Source: Chromera velia | Lineage: Eukaryota > Sar > Chromeraceae | Assembly: GCA_018398765.1 (NCBI GenBank) | Contig: JAHBMJ010005829.1 | Span: 22,309 to 63,964, forward strand | DNA: 41,656 nucleotides | Direction: 5' to 3' | Notes under the pieces: generated by a model | The model's input: the letters and a program-made list of their open reading frames with translations, nothing else | What the model was told of the DNA's origin: nothing | Databases searched by the model: none | Translations under genes and position numbers: made by a program | In this document: piece by piece, positions 33,912 through 41,656 of the stretch | How positions within the stretch are numbered: the stretch's first letter is position 1 | How the letters are laid out: each line of letters opens with the position of its first letter

Positions 33912-34928
33912 ATGCGACGTCTGTTGCCCCTCATTACGGTCTGCTGCCAGTTGTGTGTGTGCATATCAAGAGCACGGATCCTTGAGAGAGTGACCTTGCC
34001 GTTTGGAAGCGAAGAGTACGCAGAAGTGCGGCAGAAGCTTCAGAGAGGCGAACTTCTCTCCACTGGCAATCGGCTGAGTTCCGGCCCGTCCCGCAAGCGG
34101 AAGGCTTCCTCTGCCGTGGCCAGACTCCTCGACACTGTTCCGAGCTATGTGGTTGTGAATGATTATGGTGAGATGGTGGTGGCATCAAGACCCCCCACGT
34201 ATGACAGGGACACCCTCGAGACGCCAGGGTCGGCTTTGGGTCTCTACTTCCTGAACCGTGACGATGCGGCGGTTTACAAGGAGGATGTGCAGGTGAAGGA
34301 TGCAGAAACGACAAAGACGGTGAAACTGCACGTACGGAGAGTACCCCTTTCAGCATTCTATCGACGATCAAGGAGGGCGAATCCCGAGGTTGCGCAATTC
34401 CACCTCGTTCCGGATCTGTCGGAACTTCAGCGGGCTGCTCGGCCCAAGTCCCCCATGGGGTGGTTGTGGGGGCACAAGCAGTTCAAGGGGACGCCGGTGT
34501 TTGTGCACAGACAAATGAGGGCGTGGGACAAAAACGAGGGGAGACGGGCTCTATTCACCTTCACGGTGGACGTCGGCAATAAGGAAAAGCAGCCGATCTT
34601 TTTCAACAAAAAAGCTGCCGTCCGGGCATGGAGACGGTTTAGGAAAGAAGAGGGTTTGAGGGGTCTCCCCCGGAATCTGCCTGTGCAGAAAACGTCGCTT
34701 GAGAACTTCATGGAGGCGATTGAGGGAGACGAGGGAGCTGCAGACAGTTACGTTCTCCTGGCGTCTCCCGAAGCGTTCGATGAAGTTTTGGAGGGGGGGA
34801 AAGAGGACAAGGGCATTCCGGCTTCTAATGTGCCTGGAGTCACACAGGTGATTCGATTCGTCAGGCAAGTTCCCTGGTACACTGGGCGTGACATGAAAAT
34901 GGGACTGAGGGTCCCGTCTCTTCGATAA
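33912..34928 (+). CDS. TIC22: Tic22-like plastid protein-import factor
   Basis: Single-exon gene of 338 residues, ATG 33912 to TAA. Residues 1-20 form a signal peptide (MRRLLPLITVCCQLCVCISR). The following basic, Ser-rich stretch (21-70) could act as a transit peptide, as expected for a plastid bounded by extra membranes. The Tic22 domain spans about 75-310 as two similar halves. The first has VPSYVVVNDYGEMVV, the LGLYFLNRDDAAVY segment and VRRVPLSAFY. The second has FKGTPVFVHRQ and KQPIFFNKKAAVRAWRRF. Tic22 acts between the plastid envelope membranes in protein import, and its apicomplexan homologue is needed for the apicoplast. The paired motif (a mature-protein start like VPxYxV, then a FF(N/D)xxDA element) is typical. 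Upstream it may have a 5' UTR intron. I did not see a transmembrane segment beyond the signal peptide. Confidence 0.8.
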   Translation: MRRLLPLITVCCQLCVCISRARILERVTLPFGSEEYAEVRQKLQRGELLSTGNRLSSGPSRKRKASSAVARLLDTVPSYVVVNDYGEMVVASRPPTYDRDTLETPGSALGLYFLNRDDAAVYKEDVQVKDAETTKTVKLHVRRVPLSAFYRRSRRANPEVAQFHLVPDLSELQRAARPKSPMGWLWGHKQFKGTPVFVHRQMRAWDKNEGRRALFTFTVDVGNKEKQPIFFNKKAAVRAWRRFRKEEGLRGLPRNLPVQKTSLENFMEAIEGDEGAADSYVLLASPEAFDEVLEGGKEDKGIPASNVPGVTQVIRFVRQVPWYTGRDMKMGLRVPSLR

Positions 34929-35135
34929 GTGTAGATCTATGTCTTGTCTGTTCCGTCGTGTTGTATTGTGTTGGACAGAAATGCTCCGGTGCAGGAAGTT
35001 GAATTGATTGCATCGGAGGACTGGTGGGCCACAGCCCAGCAGACACTTGATATTCTTTGTATGGAAACATGTTGACTGGACTTTTTCTCAGTCTCTTTGT
35101 ATTCCTCCACTGCTCTTCCCTTGTCCCGCTTTCTT
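34929..35135. other. 3' flank of the Tic22-like gene
   Basis: Short mixed-composition stretch between the stop codon and the microsatellite. Nothing recognised. Confidence 0.4.
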
Positions 35136-35194
35136 TTCTTGCTTCTCTCTCTCTCTCTCTCCCTCCCTCCCCCCTTCCCTCTCGCTCTCTTCGT

Positions 35195-35238
<44 letters not shown>

Positions 35239-35252
35239 TCCTTCCTTCCTTC

Positions 35253-35325
<73 letters not shown>

Positions 35326-35355
35326 GGTCTGTCTTTCTTTCTTTCTTTCTGTGTG

Positions 35356-35387
<32 letters not shown>

Positions 35388-35619
35388 GGTCTTTCTTTCT
35401 TTCTTTCTTTCTTTTCTTTCTTTCTGTGTCTGTCTGTCTGTCTGTCGGTGTGTCTTTCTTTCTTTCTGTCTTTCTGTCTGTCTTTCTGTGTGTGTCTGTC
35501 TGTCTGTCTGTCTGTCGGTCTTTCTTTCTTTCTTTCTTTTCTTTCTTTCTGTCTGTCTGTCTGTCTGTCTGCCTGTCTGTCTGTCTGTCTGCCTTTCTGT
35601 CTGTCTGTCTTTCTGTGTG

Positions 35620-35658
<39 letters not shown>

Positions 35659-35745
35659 GTTTTCTGTCTTTCTTTCTTTCTTTCCTTCTTTCTTTCCCTC
35701 CTTCCTTCCTTCCTTCCTTCCTTCCTTCTCTTTGTTGCTTTCTTT
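35136..35745 (+). repeat. Large CTTT/CTGT/CTTC microsatellite
   Basis: About 600 bp of alternating (CTTT)n, (CTGT)n and CTTCC tracts with interspersed GTGT and CGGT. The long ORFs across it (Ser/Leu/Phe/Cys only) are artefacts. Pyrimidines are on the plus strand, the same as the transcription of the upstream gene. Confidence 0.95.
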
Positions 35746-35760
35746 TGTTCGTATCAATCC

Positions 35761-35821
35761 ACCTAGGGTAGCCTAGGGTAGCCTAGGGTTTTGCATCAAT
35801 CAATCAATCAATCAATCAATA
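35761..35821. repeat. CCTAGGGTAG decamer triplet and (ATCA)n at compartment boundary
   Basis: Three copies of (A/G)CCTAGGGT(A/T) at 10-bp spacing (35761-35790), then (ATCA)n to 35820. It marks the change from GC-rich to AT-rich DNA. The TAGGGT core is telomere-like but the spacing is not. Confidence 0.8.
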
Positions 35822-36287
35822 ATTGCATATCTAGTTGCATATCTGGTCCATGCCCCTGACCATACATACATTTTCTGTTAATAACGTTAAAATAATTCAA
35901 GTTGAGCGCTCGATCTGATAGGATAATTAAATTTATAGGGAAGGACAGATTTTACTCAAGTAGCAGAATAGAGACAGCGGCTAAGTACTTCAAAAAAATT
36001 GATTAAAAACAAATTAATTGAAATTTTTTTTTGTGGTATATCATTTCAATAAGCTTTCAGCATTATAGTTTTCTAGATTGTTTTTAACTTTTCATACTAC
36101 CCTGCAAGTTTGAGTAATTTAGATAAGCAATTTAAAGTAATTTAGAGTAATTCAGCTTAGTAATTTACTAGTAATTTAAAGTAATTTAAAGCAATTTAGA
36201 GTAATTTAAAGTAATTTAATTAGAATATAGTAAACTAAAGTAATTTGGAAAGCTAAATTACTAATTTTGGTCAAATTTTGGAGGTCG

Positions 36288-36407
36288 ATTTCTCATGAAC
36301 CATAAAGAGCTAGTTAGACATTCAGACTAACACTGAGTGCTTATAGATGAACGTATAAGCACAGTTAGTTTGAATATCTAACTAGCTCTTTATGGTTCAC
36401 GAGAAAT
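36288..36407. mobile_element. 120-bp fold-back, near-perfect palindrome
   Basis: The left arm from ATTTCTC(A/G)TGAACC to GCTTAT (36288-36343) pairs with ATAAGC to GGTTCACGAGAAAT (36354-36407), with about a 10-base loop. It sits in the left inverted arm of the larger element and has no counterpart in the right arm, so it looks like a nested insertion. Confidence 0.8.
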
Positions 36408-36493
36408 CTATATCACAGAGAAAAAAAAAATAATTTAAGCCCGTTCTCGCTTAATTTTTTTTTTTTTGCCCGACGATGTTAGATGACAAATAA

Positions 36494-36556
36494 CTGTTGT
36501 TCAAGTGTTGCATAATTGTTATTTTGGTGTTGCACAAGTGTTGCTTAGGTGTTGCG
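36494..36556. repeat. CAAGTGTTG word cluster, inverted relative of 17480-17552
   Basis: Repeats of (C/G)AAGTGTTG and GGTGTTGC, the reverse complement of the CAACACTTG words at 17480-17552, preceded by A- and T-runs in both places. Confidence 0.6.
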
Positions 36557-37428
36557 CAAAAAACAAAGGTGTTTAGTCACTTATGATTAGAATATATTTA
36601 ATTATCCCATGAAGTGATTGAATATGATTGAATAAAGTGATTAATTAGCTAAAATCCGATTCTTACTAGTCTTTCATACCTTGGGTGACGAAGTTTGGTC
36701 ATTCTAATGGTGCATAGTTTTTTTTTTACGGTATAAAAACAAATGTTTTGGGAGTAGCCTAGAGGCTTGTGCACATCCAGTGCACTGTATGCATGGCCCA
36801 GCCCATGCAGCCCCGGGCCGGGCCAGCCATGCACGCGCCGGCGTGGCCCACCGCTCTTACTAGCGGCCGCGGCCATCGGTGCATACATTCGGAGCCAAAT
36901 AGCCAATTGTACATATTGCATCAAAAATCGGGTCTTCATGCATGAGTTTCAAACACAAGGTAAGATGCAAACTTAAAGTCACAGCAAGCCATGATACCAG
37001 TCTGAAATGACTGAAGCCATCGATTAACTCCCAGATAATTTTTTGCTCCACATATCTTGTGATGTTTTGGTGTTTTGCGTTCGAATGCTGAAAATGAAAA
37101 AGAGTGTATCTTACATAGTGCATACAGTAAGGCCTCCTTTCGCTATGCAGTGTGTGCTGCAGTATGTATACATGTTTTGGTGTAGTGTGTCACTGTGTGT
37201 GCATATTCATACAATGAGAACGTGTATGAACTTTCAACCACGTATTCATATGATATGTTACTTGCTAGTTTAATAAGTTTATAAATTGCAAGATTTTATA
37301 AAATTCTAGTAACACTGTAACACAGTCTAGTATAGTAACACTACTGCCTATTAACAGTGCCTAACAGCTAGATAGCCCCGGCCTGTTTACCTTTTTCAAA
37401 ACCAATTTTTTATAGTCACAAACTGTAT

Positions 37429-37439
<11 letters not shown>

Positions 37440-37460
<21 letters not shown>

Positions 37461-37489
37461 CCCGGGGGGCTCCGCCCTCCGGACCCCCC
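37440..37489. repeat. (AT)n run followed by GC hairpin
   Basis: An AT dinucleotide run to 37459, then a hairpin at 37464-37489 pairing GGGGGG(C)TCCG with CGGACCCCCC, in otherwise AT-rich DNA. Confidence 0.75.
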
Positions 37490-37829
37490 CTTAATTAATT
37501 TAGAAACATATTCCTAAATATATTCCTGATTATATTACTTTTGAAGTGAGTAACTAGTGAATAAATATATTCCGTGATTAAATACCTTTGGCAAAAAAAA
37601 AAATATTTTAAGCCAATTTTGGTTTACTTTTTTTTTTTGTGCTGTGATACGCCTAGCGAGAAATCGACCTCCAAAGTTTGACCAAAATTAGTAATTTAGC
37701 TTTTCAAATTACTTTTGTTTACTATTCTAAATTACTTTAAATTACTTTAAATTGTTTTAAATTACTTTAAATTACTAAGCTAAATTACTTTAAATTACTC
37801 ATCTAAATTATTCAAACTTGCAGGGTAGT

Positions 37830-38096
37830 TCACATATATAGTTGCATACTCTTCAAGTCTAGCTTCAAGTTCACAGTGCAACGTACTTGTCAATAACACA
37901 TAACAACAAAATAGATTATAATAGCTAATATAATAGATTTCTGTTTTAAAACCAATATAAAGATTGTTTGCCAATGTTCATTAAATTGAACTGAATTTTC
38001 TTCGATTTTATATTAAAATTATAACTAAATTGCTAGCTAAATTGAAAGCTTAAATTCTACAAAAAATTCTTAAATTCCGAAAGCCTAGTCCGAAAG
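37830..38096. other. AT-rich DNA, nothing recognised
   Basis: Short AT-rich stretch between two elements. Confidence 0.4.
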
Positions 38097-38298
38097 CATA
38101 CTGTCTAAAGTTATAAAAAGTACACGTTCCCCCCCGGGTGGCCCTTCGGGCAGCCGGGCACTTAAGTAAACCCTTTTCCCCTGGTTGCCCTAATTGAAAG
38201 TCTGTGACTGTCTGTCTATAGTCCGAAGGGCAGCTGAGGGACAACCGGGAGCACTCCAGGGCACTCCCTACCCCCCCGGCTACTTTAGACAACATATG
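38097..38298. mobile_element. 202-bp MITE-like relative of the 20004-21073 element
   Basis: Left end CATACTGTCTAAAGTTA, right end CCGGCTACTTTAGACAACATATG, matching the termini of the 20004-21073 element. Flanks GTCCGAAAG and GACCAAAAG suggest a diverged 9-bp target duplication. GC-rich subterminal sequence includes a GCCCTTCGGGC hairpin and the word GGTTGCCCTAA; the counterpart of both GC-rich zones is also in the larger element. Confidence 0.6.
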
Positions 38299-38826
38299 GA
38301 CCAAAAGAATCCTAGAAAGAGTCAAAACCAATTTTAGAAAGTACAATGAAAGTACACTAACTTAAAGTAAAAAATTTATCATAACTAAATTAATATATGA
38401 AATTAATTTATATATAGCCTATATATATAAAAAATGTTAGTATTATAAAACCTAGTATAAAATTTAGCATATAAATTTAATTAACAAATAATAATTTTAA
38501 TTTATATACATCTCAATGATCTCATCATTTTTATCCATATGGTCTAGTAGTGGTCCAGATTTGCTTTTTGAATTCAGTTCAATTTAAAGTTATAGCAATT
38601 TTCCGAGTTCTGTATATGAGGTGGTGCATGAAATTTTATATTTGACTACTAAAACGTCTTACATAGAATGATCATTATTCAATCAGCTTGATCCCATGGC
38701 AGGGTATCAAGCGCTTTGATTTCTTATTTATGCAGCTTGTAGACAATCTCAAAAGCAAAACGTTCAGCTGATATCAAAGCATCACAAAATTTAGGAAATG
38801 ATACTTTGCAAGTGTAATAAAATCTA
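38299..38826. other. AT-rich DNA, nothing recognised
   Basis: About 530 bp, AT-rich with ATATA-rich stretches at 38390-38430. No ORF of note. Confidence 0.4.
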
Positions 38827-39108
38827 ATGAAGACAAAGAAGCAAAGCAAGGAAACCACTGGCAAACTATTACATCTGTTGCTAGATCTGTTGCTGTTCAC
38901 ATGCGCTACATCGCTTTGTATTGATATGATGGGCTTGTGTACCGCTGATCCGACTTCAAAGAATCTTTGTTCTGCCTTTTTGAAGTCATTCCTTTATATT
39001 CTGAGCAAACACGGAGATGTGCTTAACAAATACAAGGGCCCTGCCTCTGGTAATGATCCGAAAAAGGAAATGAGGGCACCAAGCAGGCAGCAGATCGAAT
39101 TGAGGTGA
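38827..39108 (+). CDS. Short ORF upstream of the reverse-transcriptase remnant
   Basis: 93 residues from ATG 38827, ending in TGA. The last codons contain a good donor (AG/GTGAGT at 39105), so it may be a first exon of 278 bp rather than a complete gene. N-terminus Lys-rich, then a hydrophobic helix (LLHLLLDLLLFTCATSL) and KSFLYILSKHGDVLNKYKG. No family recognised. It probably belongs to the retroelement that follows. Confidence 0.3.
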   Translation: MKTKKQSKETTGKLLHLLLDLLLFTCATSLCIDMMGLCTADPTSKNLCSAFLKSFLYILSKHGDVLNKYKGPASGNDPKKEMRAPSRQQIELR

Positions 39109-41656
39109 GTGAGGCCGGGGGTAAGAAGGGACATTGGGGGCATGAAAGGGGAGAGAAACAGGGTGGGGCAGGCAGACACAATAGTGTAGGAAGTAGACCA
39201 ATTCTACGTATCCCGCCAAATGAAGGAGAGTGGCTGAGGATGATAGATAAGATTGAGAGAGATGGAAAAAAAGAAGGGGATCGCTGTAGGCCTGATCGGT
39301 GGAGAACGACGGAGTTACCTCTTTCTTTGGCTCTGGCTGAATTGAGTTCAATTCGAGATCTGCTTTTGATTTTGAACGATGGGAAAAAGAAAATGACGTG
39401 TGAAGTTTGTAGAGACGATTGGAGAGAATGTGAGTACAGGGTGTATATAAAGATCAGCAAGGTTAGTATAACGGGGTGTAATCATCGAATCTCCACAATA
39501 AAAGCAGAATAGGATAGAAGGGCGAGCAATAGAGATATATGTAGGAAGAGTGTGAACAAAAGAGTCTGCAGAGCAGCAGAAATTGTGTTTGCTGACCTGT
39601 CTGTAGAATGGGTGAGGAGAGATCCATCTCAGAGGGGTTTTCACGTCCGTCGGGCGATTGAGCAGTGCAGAAGGAATACAAGAGGGGCTGATGGAACCAG
39701 AAGGAGGCATCATATATCTGATTTTCTCTCTATTCCGGTGTGGTTTGTATCTCAGTTCAACCCAGGCAGTACTATTACTGAGATGGGATGGGCATGTGAT
39801 AGTTGCAAAGGGAGATCAAAAAAGGACCAGCAAGGCCAGGAAGGGGGTGGGGGGGGACTTATACAAAGTCATGAATCAAAGGACTTTGCACAAATTCATT
39901 ATGCTGCCTGTTTGTCGGATTCGGACAGGGGGGGGGGACTTGAATAAACATTTATTGCATGCGGTAGAGCTACATCTGATTGATGCGATAAGACTGAGCC
40001 TGAATATTCGCGGGAAGATGGGAGCGGGGGAAGGGGTGCATTCTTTTCTTCCCTTCGGTCTTTTTTCATCGTTATCTGGTTGCAGCATTCAGACAGCTCA
40101 GAGAAATCAATTCAAGGAAGAAGCAGATCGCCTGAGAGCAAGGCATGGGGCAGGGGTGTATTAGTTCTGTACGTGGTTTTACGCTTAGTTGGCCCGTAAG
40201 GCCCGACCAACGTCTCAGCTCAAAAAGACATCGTTGATTTTTGAGGGCATAGTGGCATTATACTCTCGTTTTCTTCGGGTAGTATCGGATTTGTTCTTTC
40301 GATCTATTTTTGTCAGCAACCTCTCTCGGCTATATGAGGCAAAAGGATTCGACTGGGCTTTAGTCCGAGCGCAAGTGCAGTATCAAGAAATTTGTGTTCC
40401 TTTATTTGCTTTCCAGTCTGTGCGTGTTGTGTTACATTCGTGTATTCGTTCATTTTTTAATTCGTTCATGCATGGGGCAGCGGAGGGGGGTGGTGCAGGG
40501 GTAAGAAGGAAAAAGAAGGTGTTTCTTCGTTTGTGAGCAGAAAAAGGAACGACTCTCAGGGATCTCTTTTCAAATGAGAAAGAGGCAACTGCGCGCTTAC
40601 GTTGGTCAGAGAGAGAGCTGCTGCCAGTTCCGTACACATGTGCAGATATTGGATGTAGGTTCGGGTAACCGTTGCACCTGGTGGAGGGGCATGTGATGGA
40701 TAAGTGGTCGACAGTCTCTGGTTTGCAGCGCTTGTTTGCGACTTCCAAGAATTGGAACTCTCGATCTCGTTTTATTCCTTCGATAAATGAGGTCGCTGAC
40801 TGTGTAGTAGCAACACTCAGCCAAAGGCTAGCTCGATCGAGGGTGTGGGGACAGAAATGGGGGGAGGAAGGAGGAGAAAGGAAACGTGAATGGAAGAAAA
40901 AATTAACGTACTGCCTTAGCAATTCTTCGTTCTTTATAGCTCAGGCCTGGAGGTTCTGCTCTGTGCCACCTAGAGCAGTGGTGAGAGACTTGCACAGTAA
41001 ATTAGTCATTGGGCAGCTGGATCGGTCAGGAGGGGACCTTTTTTTTGTGTGTCCTCAGGTTTATGCAAATGCAGTGGAGAATTTATTCGTAAAGAATCCT
41101 GACTATGTATTGTATACTCAGTTGATGGAAGAAGAAGCAGTAGAAAAGCTTTTTGGAAAAGGAAAAGGGATTGGGGAGTTAGGGGAGAAAATGGGAAGAA
41201 AGTCTCGTGAGTGTCATGCATTTGGGCGAGGGATTGTGTGGCTGAAAGCAAAATCGTTCAGAGACGGGCACCCTAGACAGCTCTCTAAACTGAAGTGGCA
41301 CCCACTGGTGTCGTACGCAAGACACACATAGAGAAAGCCCTTTTCAATTGTGTATCAGTTGTTGAATGGATTGCTTTCCACTTTAAGTCCGTATGCGACC
41401 TTGTTTTCACCGTTTACTTTTATGCGAGACATCGAAAAATTTAATGGGGGGTCGGGAGATATCGAATGCGCCCATTTTACTGCTGTTTGGGGAAGGATGT
41501 TACCGTCTGTTTCACATTTTAGTCAGATCTTCGTTCATGTCGAGGATATTAAGAACTTTTATCCTTCAATTCCCCGAGCATTGGTTCTTCATTTACTTTC
41601 TTGTGTGTTTGATGAGCTTTGCGTATCTCGTCGGTATTCTTTTTTGGTATTGCCTT
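39105..41656 (+). pseudogene. Decayed reverse-transcriptase retroelement, runs off the right edge
   Basis: A long coding-like frame with lesions. Frame one runs 39105-39947 with an in-frame TAG at 39510-39512. Near the G10 run at about 39927-39936 the coding-like frame moves to another frame, and from there to the window end it is a single frame broken by TAG 40162, TAG 40186, TGA 40534, TAA 40666 and TAG 41329. The recognisable part is late: LDRSGGDLFFVCPQVYANAV and KWHPLVSYARH before the palm, and DIKNFYPSIP at about 41545-41574, which fits reverse-transcriptase motif A. The palm YxDD motif would lie beyond 41656. The style resembles Penelope-like or related non-LTR enzymes, but the class is not settled. 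The first part, with Cys pairs at about 39395-39420 (CEVCRDDW), is unassigned. Confidence 0.65.

Larger units (their letters stand above)
36096..37829. mobile_element. 1.73-kb element with long inverted repeats
   Basis: Ends ACTACCCTGCAAGTTTGA (36096) and its inverted match TCAAACTTGCAGGGTAGT (37812-37829). The inverted arms extend inward about 200 bp as AATTTAAAGT-type decamer arrays, then GGTCAAA(A/C)TTTGGAGGTCGATTTCTC, and after a further insertion a TATCACAG word and A-runs. The left arm is interrupted by a fold-back (36288-36407). The interior is AT-rich with no recognised gene. No clear target duplication was seen. Confidence 0.75.

Noticed and set aside
35008-35776. Three overlapping long ORFs in the CTTT/CTGT repeat
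   Set aside because: Pure repeat translation (Ser, Leu, Phe, Cys, Val); not proteins.
2166-41656. Reassigned stop codons, suggested by several in-frame stops
   Set aside because: TAA, TAG and TGA each end at least one good gene model here, and the in-frame stops are of all three types, mostly in transposon remnants.

Overview
The window looks like nuclear DNA of a eukaryote, most likely a photosynthetic alveolate close to the Apicomplexa (a chromerid such as Chromera). Evidence: GT-AG introns with consistent phases; a secreted oocyst-wall-type cysteine-repeat protein (an apicomplexan/chromerid family); a Tic22-like plastid protein-import factor with a signal peptide; and many transposon remnants, which argues against a compact coccidian genome. 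The species is an inference.

The DNA alternates between two compartments. GC-rich, gene-bearing, microsatellite-rich segments lie at about 1450-16000, 22980-31440 and 32230-35760. AT-rich segments, mostly transposon-derived, lie at about 900-1440, 16080-22970, 31440-32230 and 35760-38800. From about 38800 to the right edge there is a decayed reverse-transcriptase element.

Layout. 1-640: CTGT-type microsatellite. 2166-4232 (minus): intronless gene with an N-terminal ubiquitin domain and a C-terminal 2OG-Fe(II) oxygenase, interrupted by one in-frame TAG. 5140-10978 (plus): 13-exon coiled-coil gene. 11414-15450 (plus): low-complexity, charged protein that may be the 3' half of the coiled-coil gene. 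17396-22553: nested transposon and satellite land, with two TIR elements that have target-site duplications, a roughly 66-bp satellite split by a third TIR element, a 127-bp minisatellite and a GC hairpin. 24298-27909 (minus): NOT1-like protein with the CAF1-binding MIF4G region, broken by a 135-N assembly gap. 28504-31435 (plus): three-exon oocyst-wall-like protein, divergent from the NOT1-like gene. 33912-34928 (plus): Tic22-like protein. 35136-35745: large CTTT/CTGT microsatellite. 36096-37829: TIR element with a fold-back. 38097-38298: short relative of the 20004-21073 element. 38827-41656: retroelement remnants running off the right edge.

The genes are unrelated housekeeping, organelle and surface functions arranged head-to-head or in series; no operon-like logic is expected. 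The most unusual items are the ubiquitin-oxygenase fusion with a disrupted di-glycine and an in-frame amber codon, the NOT1-like protein with no recognisable C-terminal NOT domain, and the several TIR element families whose boundaries and target duplications can be read directly.
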